The notes below the pieces were generated by a model. That model was not told where the DNA came from. It saw nothing but the letters and a program-made list of their open reading frames with translations, and did not search any database. Source: Lutibacillus sp052034115 (GTDB lineage Bacteria; Actinomycetota; Actinomycetes; Actinomycetales; Dermatophilaceae). From it: a stretch of DNA of 18,683 nucleotides. Shown in pieces: positions 1 through 9,562 of the stretch; the stretch's first letter is position 1; each line of letters opens with the position of its first letter. The stretch is taken from NCBI GenBank assembly GCA_052034115.1, contig JBPOIZ010000017.1, positions 1 to 18,683 of the forward strand. The letters run 5' to 3'. A program made the position numbers and the translations under genes.

Positions 1-971
1 AGGACGCCTGGGGTGCTCAAGACGCCGAAGACCGTGGTGGCCCCTCCTGCCGCGCCCGCTCCGGAGAGCCCAGCGGCCGCGGCAGCCTCAGCGCTACGAC
101 GGGGCACCGGGCTCCCGGATGCGGCAGGCTGCTCGCCGCCGGCCAGGAACGCTGCCAGGGCCACCCACGGGGCCTTACCGGCCAGGACACCGACAAAGAT
201 CATCGGGACCATCACCGCAGGAAGTGCCCGGTTGACGTCGGCCATCTCGTAGGCCAGTGCCTGCGCGTGACGACAGACCTGCAAGTGCTCCTCGACCCGC
301 GCCCGTTGACGCACCGGCAGTTTGCCGCGGACGAACCGCCCCATGTTGGACAGGACCCAACGACATTCGTCGTCTTCGGCGCGGGAGATGGCTCGGTGGG
401 CGTGGGCGTCGAGATAGCGCGCCCGCAAGGTGTCTTTGGCCCGAAGGGCGGTGACGCTGACGAGGTTGGCCGACATACCCATGGTCGTGGCGACTCGGCT
501 AGGGGCCTCCCCCTCGACGGTGGTGAACCACAGCACCCGCTGGTCCCGCTCGGGCAGGGCGCCGAAGGCCCGGCGCACCATCTCGTGGTCGACGGCGACT
601 GTCGGGTCGTGCGCGGCCTGCGATCCCGCCGCCATCTCGAGATCGACGCCCTCGATCGGCACGACCCGCAGATCGGCACGTGCGGTGTCGGTGGCGACGG
701 TGCGGACGGTGCTCAAGAAGTAGGAGCGGAAGTTCGCCAGCGGTCCCTTGCCGGTCTTGATGAGCCCGTAGACCCGGGCCGCGGCCTCACCGACGATGTC
801 CTCGGCCGCAGCGCGGTTGCGGTGCCGGTGGGCGACCGCGTAGGCGGCGGGCAGATGGCGGCGCCAGAGCTCACCGTAGGCCTCGGAGTCGCCCGCCCGG
901 ACACGCTCCAACAGCAGCGCGTCGTCGGCCCCGTCAAAGGCCGCGCGCTGTTGTCCGGGTTGTGCCGTCAT
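1..971 (-). CDS. ECF-type RNA polymerase sigma factor with C-terminal zinc-finger-like and membrane extension (3' end cut by window)
   Basis: Redirects RNA polymerase to a regulon that cannot be named from here. I read an open minus-strand frame of 323 codons from ATG at 971 to the window edge. GGAGG at 981-985 lies 9 bases upstream, which favours this start over the ATG at 980. Sigma region 2 spans about residues 20-90 (AEDIVGEAAARVYGLI, then FRSYFLSTVRT) and region 4 about 130-185 (FGALPERDQRVLWF and a helix-turn-helix). After that comes C203, then H229-x3-C233, resembling the zf-HC2 anti-sigma motif but with A236 where the last Cys is expected (H235 is adjacent). A hydrophobic segment follows at about 251-278, then an Ala/Gly-rich stretch. 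The downstream end, probably extracellular, is not seen. ECF proteins with fused anti-sigma-like tails are known in actinobacteria; the exact group is not assigned. Confidence 0.85.
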   Translation of the reverse strand, partial: MTAQPGQQRAAFDGADDALLLERVRAGDSEAYGELWRRHLPAAYAVAHRHRNRAAAEDIVGEAAARVYGLIKTGKGPLANFRSYFLSTVRTVATDTARADLRVVPIEGVDLEMAAGSQAAHDPTVAVDHEMVRRAFGALPERDQRVLWFTTVEGEAPSRVATTMGMSANLVSVTALRAKDTLRARYLDAHAHRAISRAEDDECRWVLSNMGRFVRGKLPVRQRARVEEHLQVCRHAQALAYEMADVNRALPAVMVPMIFVGVLAGKAPWVALAAFLAGGEQPAASGSPVPRRSAEAAAAAGLSGAGAAGGATTVFGVLSTPGV

Positions 972-1050
972 GCCGTGCATCCTCCGCGTCGTCCGGCTTC
1001 ACTGTAGACCGGCGTCGTTCCGTGGCCCCGTGGATCGGGATCCGCTCGCC

Positions 1051-1081
1051 GGCCGGACAGCCCCCGCAGAGCTGTCCGGCC
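1051..1081. other. Perfect 11-bp inverted repeat (hairpin) in the sigma factor/GH1 intergenic gap
   Basis: GGCCGGACAGC at 1051-1061 is exactly complementary to GCTGTCCGGCC at 1071-1081, with a 9-base loop. It lies 80 bases upstream of the sigma factor start and about 150 bases downstream of the GH1 stop. It could be a terminator for the glucosidase operon without a U-tract, an operator, or a leader hairpin. The rest of the gap (986-1231) shows no convincing gene. Confidence 0.5.
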
Positions 1082-1231
1082 CGACGAGCCGTGGTTGCAG
1101 ACGCCCCCTCCATGCCGTGACAGCCGTGGCCTCACGGTCCGCGCATGCCTTCCTATTGAGAGACGGCGTAGCCCATCGGCCATGACACAACTCAGGCGGA
1201 CTTTGCCGTTTCTTTACCAAGAAGGGTGGGC

Positions 1232-2641
1232 TCAGCGGCCGCGGACCGCGCTCACCAGGTCTCGGTACCAGCGGTATGACGCCTTGGGTGTGCGCTCCAG
1301 CGTCGCGAAATCCATCCAAACCAGCCCGAATCGCTGGGTATACCCCTCGGCCCACTCGAAGTTGTCCAGGAGCGACCAGGCGAAGTAGCCGCGGATGTCC
1401 ACCCCGTCGGCGCGGGCTCGGGCCACCTCCGCCAGGTGTTGCGCATAGAAGTCCACCCGGAACCGGTCCTCGGTCCGCTCATCCCCAACCGCCGCGGACC
1501 CGGTCGAGCAGCCGTTCTCCGTGACGACGATCGGGGGCAGGCCGGGGTAACGCTCGGTCAGGTCCCGGAGCAGCTGGCCGAAGGCCCGGGGCACCACCGG
1601 CCAGCCGAAGTCGGTCGTGGGGTAGCCCTCGACCGGCACCTGAGCGAACGGCATACCGTCGGCCGGTACGGCCGCTGCGAGCGCTGCGGCGCTGCCCGGC
1701 GCGGCCACCCGCATGGGGTTGTAGGTGTTGACGCCGTAGAAGTCCAGCGGGGCAGCGATGACCGCGAGGTCCTCGGCCACCGGACCGCTCAGCACCCCGG
1801 CGAGTTCGTCGGGGTACGCCCCGAGAATCATCGACTCCACGAAGAAGCGGTTGTAGATGGCGTCGAACAGCGCCGCCGCACTGAGATCGGCCGGCTCGGC
1901 TGACGCCGGCCAGATCGGCTGATGGTTGTTCGCGCAACCCACCGCTCGAGCACCGTGAGCCCGCAGCGCCTCGACCGCAAGGCCGTGACCGAGCAGAAGG
2001 TGGTGACCCACCTGCAGCGCTCCGAGGCCCAGCTCCATCCCCGGCGCATGCCTGCCGATCCCGTGCCCCAGCGTGGTGACGATGTTCGGTTCGTTGACCG
2101 GGAACCACACCGCAACTCGGTCGGCCAGCCGCTGCGCCACCACAGCGGCGTACTCGCCGAATCGGTATGCCGTGTCTCGTGACGTCCACCCTCCACCGGC
2201 CTGCAGGGCCGAGGGCAGGTCCCAGTGGAACAAGGTGGCGGCGGGCTGGATACCGGCAGCGCAGAGCGCATCGACGAGGCGGTCGTAGTAGTCCAGGCCG
2301 GCGCCGTTGATCGCCCCGGCCCCGTCGGGCAGGATCCGCGGCCAGGCCAACGAGAACCGGTAGGCGCCGACCCCGAGGTCGGCCATGAGCGCGACATCCT
2401 CGCCATACCGGTGGTAGGAGTCGCACGCCACAGCGCCCGAGCTGCCGTCGACGATCTTGCCTGGCGTTTCACAGAAGTCGTCCCAGACGCTGCGGCCCTT
2501 GCCGTCCTCGGTGACGCCGCCCTCGATCTGGTATGACGCGGTCGATACTCCGAAGAGGAAGTCCGGGGGCAGCGTGGCGGCGAGTGCAGACGCCTCCTCG
2601 GTCGAGGGCATCGGGGCAGGTGCGAGCGGTGACGTGAGCAT
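1232..2641 (-). CDS. Glycoside hydrolase family 1 beta-glucosidase
   Basis: Retaining beta-glycosidase, 469 aa, the usual GH1 length. It cleaves terminal beta-glucosyl (or beta-galactosyl) residues, probably in the cytoplasm since no signal peptide is seen. GH1 landmarks are in order: the N-terminal FLFGVSTASYQIEGG (28-42), FHWDLP (138-143), the acid/base E184 in NEPN, the nucleophile E375 in VVTENGCS, and the sugar-binding LLDNFEWAEGY near 425-434. Start ATG 2641 is preceded by AGGAGG about 11 bases away; Met11 is a possible alternative. The gene follows the MFS transporter by 33 bases on the same strand, which suggests an uptake-plus-hydrolysis operon under the divergent MarR regulator. The exact substrate cannot be told from sequence. 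Confidence 0.95.
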   Translation of the reverse strand: MLTSPLAPAPMPSTEEASALAATLPPDFLFGVSTASYQIEGGVTEDGKGRSVWDDFCETPGKIVDGSSGAVACDSYHRYGEDVALMADLGVGAYRFSLAWPRILPDGAGAINGAGLDYYDRLVDALCAAGIQPAATLFHWDLPSALQAGGGWTSRDTAYRFGEYAAVVAQRLADRVAVWFPVNEPNIVTTLGHGIGRHAPGMELGLGALQVGHHLLLGHGLAVEALRAHGARAVGCANNHQPIWPASAEPADLSAAALFDAIYNRFFVESMILGAYPDELAGVLSGPVAEDLAVIAAPLDFYGVNTYNPMRVAAPGSAAALAAAVPADGMPFAQVPVEGYPTTDFGWPVVPRAFGQLLRDLTERYPGLPPIVVTENGCSTGSAAVGDERTEDRFRVDFYAQHLAEVARARADGVDIRGYFAWSLLDNFEWAEGYTQRFGLVWMDFATLERTPKASYRWYRDLVSAVRGR

Positions 2642-2674
2642 GGACCTATCTTCCTCCTGCGACGACGTGCCGGG

Positions 2675-3955
2675 TCAGGGCACCGAGCGGATCCGGGTGA
2701 CCAGGACGCCACCGAGCAAGCAGATGACCGCGGCAACGGCATAGACGACCCGATATCCGGCTGACTTGTCCGCACCGACCAGACCCAGAACGACCGCGAC
2801 GATAGGGGGTGCCACCACCTGAGGCAAGGCAGCGGCGATGTTGATGACCCCGAGGTCCCGGGCCGTGCCGTCGGCGTCCGGCAGCACCTGGGTGATCAGC
2901 GCGAAGTCCACCGAGGTGTAGATCCCGAAGCCGATCCCGTAGAGGCACGCCCCGACCAGGGCGCCGGTGAAGGTCTGCTGAACAGCCAGCAGCAGGGAGG
3001 CGATCGCGAGGACGACCCCGGCATAGACGACGTAGATCCGCCGCCGGCCAGCCCGGTCGGAGGCCCGACCCGCCACGACCGTCGCCACCACGAGCAGGCC
3101 GGCATACACGAGGATGAGCAGCGTCTGCGCCGCCGTCGGGTTCGGGTGGTGAACGGCATCGGTGAGGTAGTACAGCAGGTAGCCCGTGCCGAGGGCATTG
3201 CCGAGGTTGGTGAGGAACCGGGTGCCCCACGCCCACCCGAAGTCGGGGTGCTCCCGGGGGTCGGTCCAGAAGCCCCGGACAAAGGCGCCCAGATCGAACG
3301 GCTCTCGGTGGCCCGGATCCAGCCGTAGATCCTGGCTGCGCACGGCATACGGGATGACAGTGAGCACGACGAGCGCCGCCAGGATGAGGTAGCCCGGGGC
3401 CACCCGGCCGCCGCCGGCCCCGGCGACCGCGACCCCGACGACGACGCCAAGGGTCTGGCTCGCCCCGACGAAGCCGCCGACCAGCCCGCGCTGGTCGACC
3501 GGCACGAGGTCGGGGATCGCTGCGGTGAGGGCAGCGAGCATGGCGTTCAGACTCGCCTGCACACCGACCCAGCCGATGACCACGGTGGGGATGCTGTCGG
3601 CGTAGGCGAGCCAGATCAGGCTGGCCGCGCCGACGAAGGCCCCACCGACCACCCATGGCAGCCTTCGCCCGAACCGGCTGATGGTGCGATCAGAGAAGGC
3701 CCCGAAGAGCGGGTTGCAGATCACCGAGACGAGGGCACCGAGCCCGGTGAACAGGGCGAGTGTCGTCTCCTTGTGTTCGGGTGTGATCGCCGCGGCCTGC
3801 AATGCGAGCAGAACCTGGATGGGGCCGAAGAATCCCGCCCACAGCCCGATACCCGCGACGGTCACCCCGAGGGTCCACCGGCCGCTCACGGGGGTTGTCG
3901 GCTCGCGACCGGGCACCGCGTAGGACGGTGCGGACGCTGCGTGGGGTGTGCTCAT
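2675..3955 (-). CDS. MFS sugar transporter, GPH/SLC45-like
   Basis: Polytopic inner-membrane transporter of 426 aa with roughly 12 hydrophobic segments. The loop SDRTISRFGRRLPWVVGG after the second or third helix matches the SDRtrsRfGRRrPw signature of the glycoside-pentoside-hexuronide/SLC45-type branch of the MFS, and a second degenerate copy, GRASDRAGRRRIY, sits in the C-terminal half. The substrate is probably a glycoside or disaccharide, inferred from the GH1 gene downstream. I chose ATG 3955 (MSTPHAAS). The frame is open to an ATG at 3988, but the 11 extra residues (MDRSRGCILGA) are not transporter-like and would overlap the operator region. The Shine-Dalgarno is weak (GAGGG about 15 bases upstream). 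The gene is divergent from the marR-type gene. Confidence 0.88.
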   Translation of the reverse strand: MSTPHAASAPSYAVPGREPTTPVSGRWTLGVTVAGIGLWAGFFGPIQVLLALQAAAITPEHKETTLALFTGLGALVSVICNPLFGAFSDRTISRFGRRLPWVVGGAFVGAASLIWLAYADSIPTVVIGWVGVQASLNAMLAALTAAIPDLVPVDQRGLVGGFVGASQTLGVVVGVAVAGAGGGRVAPGYLILAALVVLTVIPYAVRSQDLRLDPGHREPFDLGAFVRGFWTDPREHPDFGWAWGTRFLTNLGNALGTGYLLYYLTDAVHHPNPTAAQTLLILVYAGLLVVATVVAGRASDRAGRRRIYVVYAGVVLAIASLLLAVQQTFTGALVGACLYGIGFGIYTSVDFALITQVLPDADGTARDLGVINIAAALPQVVAPPIVAVVLGLVGADKSAGYRVVYAVAAVICLLGGVLVTRIRSVP

Positions 3956-3991
3956 GGCGCCCAGGATGCACCCTCGCGACCGATCCATGAG

Positions 3992-4014
3992 TCTTGATGC
4001 CGAGAATCTTGATG
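3992..4014. promoter_or_regulatory. Candidate MarR operator between divergent MFS and MarR genes
   Basis: The short divergent gap holds TCTTGATGCCGAGA (3992-4005), an imperfect palindrome of the TCTtGAt-rTCaAGA type often bound by actinobacterial MarR proteins, followed by a second TCTTGATG half at 4007-4014. A TAGAGT hexamer at 4020-4025 fits a -10 box for the MarR gene, so bound repressor would overlap its promoter and could also block the transporter promoter. Binding is an inference. Confidence 0.5.
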
Positions 4015-4060
4015 ACGGCTAGAGTCATGGATGCCACCGAGGCGCGGCAGGAGGGCTGTC

Positions 4061-4591
4061 ATGGCGGGCGACACGCGCGGATCCACCGAGTCGACAGTGG
4101 TCGGATCGGATGATGTCGACGACCTCGTGGCGGCGTGGCAACGGGAACGTCCAGACCTCGATCTGGGGCCGCTGGAGGTGCTCTCCCGAGTGTCCCGGAT
4201 CTCACGGTTGCTCGACCTGGCCCGTGGCTCGGCGTTCGCGATCCACGATCTGGAGGGTTGGGAGTTCGACGTCCTGGCCGCCCTGCGCCGCTCTGGCCAC
4301 CCCTATCAGCTCTCCCCCGGCCAACTCGTCACGTTGACCATGGTCACGTCCGGAACCATGACCAACCGCGTCGACCGCCTCGAGCAACGCGGCTTCGTCA
4401 CCCGGCGCCCGGACCCGAAGGACCGACGCGGGGTGCTGGTGCGGCTGACCTCGGCCGGTCGCACTGCCGTCGATGCCGCGCTGGCCGATCTGATCGACCG
4501 GGAGCGGGCCCTGCTGACCGATCTGAGCGAGCAGGATCAGCGGGACCTGGCCGATCTGCTTCGCCGCCTGCTGATCCGGTTCGCGGGCTGA
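4061..4591 (+). CDS. MarR-family transcriptional regulator
   Basis: Winged helix-turn-helix DNA-binding protein, 176 aa. The recognition helix and wing are clear: SPGQLVTLTMVTSGTMTNRV at about 85-104, then LEQRGFVTRRPDPKDRRGVL and RLTSAG through about residue 133. N- and C-terminal helices would form the dimer interface. I chose ATG 4061 because AGGAGGG at 4049-4055 sits 5 bases upstream; the in-frame ATG at 4031 has no ribosome site. The gene is divergent from the MFS-GH1 operon and convergent with the ABC-F gene. It probably controls itself and the sugar operon; the ligand is unknown. A MarR regulator for beta-glucoside uptake is less usual than LacI or GntR types. Confidence 0.93.
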   Translation: MAGDTRGSTESTVVGSDDVDDLVAAWQRERPDLDLGPLEVLSRVSRISRLLDLARGSAFAIHDLEGWEFDVLAALRRSGHPYQLSPGQLVTLTMVTSGTMTNRVDRLEQRGFVTRRPDPKDRRGVLVRLTSAGRTAVDAALADLIDRERALLTDLSEQDQRDLADLLRRLLIRFAG

Positions 4592-4634
4592 TCCGCCGCG
4601 GTCGGTGCCGACGCGCATCCGCCGCGGCCGACAC

Positions 4635-6496
<1,862 letters not shown>

Positions 6497-6497
<1 letters not shown>

Positions 6498-7465
6498 CAG
6501 GGTCGACCCGCCCCGCGACCGCGCGGGCCGGTGACCACGTGAGCCCCGGGCACGGGGCCGGTCGCGGTGCGCACCCGCGTCGCCGTGCCGGACGCCGTGA
6601 ACGCGATCGCCAGGTGCAGCGCGGCCTCATGGTCCGCCGCGAGGAAGGCCACCGTCGGACCTGAGCCGGAGATGATCCCCGCAAGAGCGCCGAAATCTAG
6701 GCCGGCGACGAGCAGGGCGCCGAGCTCCGGTCGCTGATGGGTCGCGGGCAGTTCCAGGTCGTTGGCGAGGTGCTCCGCGAGCCCGTACACGTCACCGGCG
6801 GCAAGCGCAGCAAGCAGATCAGGCGAGGTCGCCGGCTGCTCGGCCTCCGGGGCCTGGCCCTGAGCACGCATGGCGTCCACGGTGGCGAACACCGAGGCCG
6901 TCGAGAGGCCTTCATCGCTCCCGACGAACACCCAGTGGTAGGTGCCGCGGGCCAGTGCCGGCACGAGGAGGTCCCCCCGACCACCGCCGACCGCAACTCC
7001 ACCGGTCAGGCTGAACGGCACGTCCGCACCGAGATCCTGGGCCAGCTCCAGCAACTCCGCGCGGCTCAGGCCGGCGTCCCACAGGTGGTTCGCAGCAACC
7101 AGCGCCGCGGCCGCGTCGGCAGAACCGCCGGCCATACCACCGGCCACCGGGATGTCCTTGACGATCTCGATGGCAGCCGCCTCGTCGCCCCCGACGCGGC
7201 GGGACACCGCGAGCGCAGCCCGCCACGCGAGGTTCGTCTCGTCCGTGGGCACCTGGGCGGCGTCGGCGCCGCGCACCTCCAGCGACCACTGCGAGGCGGG
7301 GCGCAGGGTGACGTCGTCGTAGATGCTCACCGCCATGAAGACGGTCGCCAGATCGTGATAGCCGTCGACTCGTCGGGGGCCGACCCGCAGCTCGAGATTG
7401 ACCTTGCCGGCCACCCGCACGGTCACCGGGCTGCGGCGGAGCGCACCCAGCGAGCGAACCCTCAC
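6497..7465 (-). CDS. ispE: 4-diphosphocytidyl-2-C-methyl-D-erythritol kinase
   Basis: GHMP-family kinase of the non-mevalonate (MEP) isoprenoid pathway. It phosphorylates the 2-hydroxyl of CDP-methylerythritol with ATP in the cytoplasm. The 322 residues include the N-terminal AGKVNLEL (19-26), the glycine-rich ATP loop PVAGGMAGGSADAAAAL (106-122), the catalytic Asp149 in GADVPFSLTGG, and the C-terminal SGSGPTVAFL. The start is GTG 7465, overlapping the rsmA stop by four bases (GTGA), which indicates coupled translation. rsmA-ispE adjacency is conserved in actinobacteria, including mycobacteria, and supports the assignment. Confidence 0.96.
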
Positions 7466-8346
7466 CGGATCACCGCCGGTAGTGAGCCGTCCTGGCGGGC
7501 CGCAGCGAGTCTGGTGAAGTCCGTCACCGAGAGTCGCTCACCGCGCGCCGATGGGTCGATCCCCGCCGACCGCAGGAATCGCTCCGCGTCGGCAGCCGAG
7601 CCTGCCCATCCGGCCAGCGCGGCGCGCAGCGTCTTGCGCCGTTGGGCGAACGCTGCGTCGACGACTCGGAACACCTCGGGCCGCGCCTCAGGCGGCCCGG
7701 GAGGGTCGCGGCGATCGAGCTCGACGAGGCCGGACTCCACGTTGGGCACCGGCCAGAACACCGATCTGGACACCGTGCCGGCGAGGCGCACCTCGGCATA
7801 CCAGGCGGCTTTGACGCTAGGCACGCCGTATGTCGTCGAGCCAGGTGATGCGGCCAGCCGCTCAGCGACCTCCAACTGGACCATGACCAGGGCCCGGCGC
7901 AGCGTGGGGAAGTGCTCCAAGGCCCGCAGGACGACCGGGACCGAGACGTTGTAGGGCAGATTTGCGACCAGCGCCGTCGGAGGCTCGCCGGGAAGGTCAC
8001 GGATGTGTAGGGCGTCGGCGTGGACGACATGCACACGCGGCGCGAGGTGCGCGGCACGCTCGGCAACGGTCCGGGGCAACTGCAGCGCTAGGGCCGGGTC
8101 GACCTCGACCGCCACGACGGAGGCGCCGGTCTCGAGCAGCGCCAAGGTGAGCGAGCCCAGCCCAGGGCCCACTTCGAGGACGGTGTCGCCGGGACCGACT
8201 CCCGAGCGACGCGCGATCCGACGCACCGTGTTGGCGTCGATGACGAAGTTCTGCCCCCACTGCTTTGTCGGGCGAACGCCCAGCCTGGCGGCCAGCTCCC
8301 GGATGTCAGCAGCGCCGAGCAGGCGCACCTCGGGAGCAACGGTCAT
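7462..8346 (-). CDS. rsmA: 16S rRNA (adenine1518/1519-N6)-dimethyltransferase
   Basis: KsgA/RsmA methyltransferase, which dimethylates two adjacent adenosines in the 3' terminal hairpin of 16S rRNA late in 30S assembly. The 294 residues include the N-terminal KQWGQNFVID (28-37), SAM-binding motif I VLEVGPGLG (56-64), the acidic motif VEVD (80-83), and the catalytic NLPY (129-132). The C-terminal domain has the expected QRRKTLRAAL. No Shine-Dalgarno precedes ATG 8346. Instead TAGGCT at 8353-8358 (minus strand) lies 6 bases upstream, as expected for a leaderless transcript. First gene of the rsmA-ispE-ABC-F operon. Confidence 0.97.
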   Translation of the reverse strand: MTVAPEVRLLGAADIRELAARLGVRPTKQWGQNFVIDANTVRRIARRSGVGPGDTVLEVGPGLGSLTLALLETGASVVAVEVDPALALQLPRTVAERAAHLAPRVHVVHADALHIRDLPGEPPTALVANLPYNVSVPVVLRALEHFPTLRRALVMVQLEVAERLAASPGSTTYGVPSVKAAWYAEVRLAGTVSRSVFWPVPNVESGLVELDRRDPPGPPEARPEVFRVVDAAFAQRRKTLRAALAGWAGSAADAERFLRSAGIDPSARGERLSVTDFTRLAAARQDGSLPAVIR

Positions 8347-8352
8347 GTCGCC

Positions 8353-8358
8353 AGCCTA
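8353..8358 (-). promoter_or_regulatory. -10 box for a leaderless rsmA transcript
   Basis: TAGGCT on the minus strand, 6 bases before the ATG at 8346. This places the transcription start at or next to the start codon, and no ribosome site is present. It follows the TANNNT-N6-8-ATG pattern of actinobacterial leaderless mRNAs. No clear -35 box is seen. Confidence 0.5.
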
Positions 8359-8397
8359 ATCGCGCCCGAGCCGGCCACGCCGCGCCCCCGCAACGCC

Positions 8398-8434
8398 CAC
8401 TGGCCCGCCACGCGACGTGCGTGACGGGCCAGTG
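8398..8434 (-). terminator. Strong hairpin after rpf, probable terminator
   Basis: CACTGGCCCG (8398-8407) pairs with CGGGCCAGTG (8425-8434), and an inner CACGC/GCGTG stem with a 5-base loop extends it, giving about 15 pairs around a one-base internal mismatch. It begins 10 bases after the rpf stop. There is no U-tract, as is common for actinobacterial terminators. Confidence 0.65.
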
Positions 8435-8443
8435 ATGGGTGGA

Positions 8444-9562
8444 TCAGGCGGCGTGCGCGCAGCCCCACGGGCCGAGGCCGGCGCGTGCATACAGGCGGTT
8501 AGCCACGGTGATCTGTTCGGCGCGCGACGCGAGATCCGCGCGCGGGGCGAAGTCTGCTCCACCGACGCTAAGCCAGGTGGGGAAACTGAACTGCAGGCCT
8601 CCGTAGTAGCCGTTGCCCGTGTTGATGCTCCAGTTGCCACCCGACTCGCACTGGGCGATGCGGTCCCACATGGCGGCGTTGGCCAGGTTGAGCCCGGCGC
8701 CGGAGGTGTTTCCAGGGTCGGCGACCGGGCGAGCCTTGGTGCCGACCTTGACGACCTTGGCCACCGGCTCACTCACCACCGTCGAACCGACAACCTTCTT
8801 GGCGGTCTGCTTCCCGTTGGTGTACGTCACGAGATAGCTGACGCGCTTGACGCCGAGTTTGCCTTCGGTGACCACGCTGGACTGGTCGGTGTAGAGCGTG
8901 GAGTCCTTCTTGGTCGTCGTGGTGAAACCGATCGACTGGGTCTCGGAGACCGTCTTCTCGCTGATCCGGGTCAGGGTGATCTTCATCCCGTCCACCAGGG
9001 CGGTCGCCGCCTTGGGCGCGAGCTTGTCCTTGGCGCCGACGGTGACCTTGCGCTCGGACAGCAGGTCCGACACCGTCCCGGCGAGGGTGCTGACTGAGGT
9101 CTTCTTGCCCGCGACGACCAGAGTGATCTTCTTCGGGTGGTTGACCGTCATGGTCAAACCCTGGCGACCCAGCGGAGCCGATCGACTCACCGACAGCTCG
9201 GCGTCCTCGGTGCGAATCTGCAGCTCGGCCAACGCCGCGTCGACGGTCTGTGCGGTCGTGTAGTACTCCTGGGTCTTGCCGTCGACGGTGACCGTCAACT
9301 TGCGGCCATACCGCACTACGACGGTCTGCCCGTCAGCGAGCGAGGCGTCGGCTGCGGGGACGACGACATCGTGCTCACCGACGGAGATGCCCTGTCGGGC
9401 GAGCAGGTCTCCGACGCTGCTGGCGAAGGCGTGGACCTGCTGCGACGTCCCGTCGACCGAGAGGGTGACGGCCTTGTCGTAGGCGGTGATGCCGATGGCG
9501 GCGGTCGCCACGCTGGCGACGACGGCGACCTGAGCGGCGCGGCGCAGGGGGACTGCGAACAC
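8444..9562 (-). CDS. rpfB: Resuscitation-promoting factor, RpfB-type (transglycosylase-like)
   Basis: Secreted or membrane-anchored cell-wall lytic enzyme that cleaves peptidoglycan and promotes exit from dormancy. From GTG 9562 it is 372 aa: an N-terminal hydrophobic export/anchor segment (about 9-28), three DUF348 repeats (about 31-86, 88-142, 146-200), a G5 domain (about 203-275), and a C-terminal Rpf domain (about 297-372) with catalytic Glu306 in AQCESGGNW and Cys305/Cys368 for the usual disulfide. I chose GTG 9562 because GGAG at 9567-9570 lies 4 bases upstream and the export segment then starts at once. The frame stays open 54 codons further to ATG 9724, but those residues are Arg/Pro-rich and the ATGs at 9610, 9634 and 9724 lack ribosome sites. 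Confidence 0.93.
   Translation of the reverse strand: MFAVPLRRAAQVAVVASVATAAIGITAYDKAVTLSVDGTSQQVHAFASSVGDLLARQGISVGEHDVVVPAADASLADGQTVVVRYGRKLTVTVDGKTQEYYTTAQTVDAALAELQIRTEDAELSVSRSAPLGRQGLTMTVNHPKKITLVVAGKKTSVSTLAGTVSDLLSERKVTVGAKDKLAPKAATALVDGMKITLTRISEKTVSETQSIGFTTTTKKDSTLYTDQSSVVTEGKLGVKRVSYLVTYTNGKQTAKKVVGSTVVSEPVAKVVKVGTKARPVADPGNTSGAGLNLANAAMWDRIAQCESGGNWSINTGNGYYGGLQFSFPTWLSVGGADFAPRADLASRAEQITVANRLYARAGLGPWGCAHAA

Noticed and set aside
267..1007. 246-codon plus-strand open frame
   Set aside because: Antisense to the ECF sigma gene, whose minus-strand frame has a ribosome site and sigma region 2 and 4 motifs.
968..1183. Small minus-strand frame in the sigma/GH1 gap
   Set aside because: Arg/Gly-rich with no ribosome site or conserved look; it overlaps the hairpin and the true sigma start region.
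4591..4634. Terminator between the convergent MarR and ABC-F genes
   Set aside because: There is a direct repeat ATCCGCCGCGG (4591-4601, 4617-4627) and a very small GTCGG/CCGAC stem with a 2-base loop, but no convincing hairpin.
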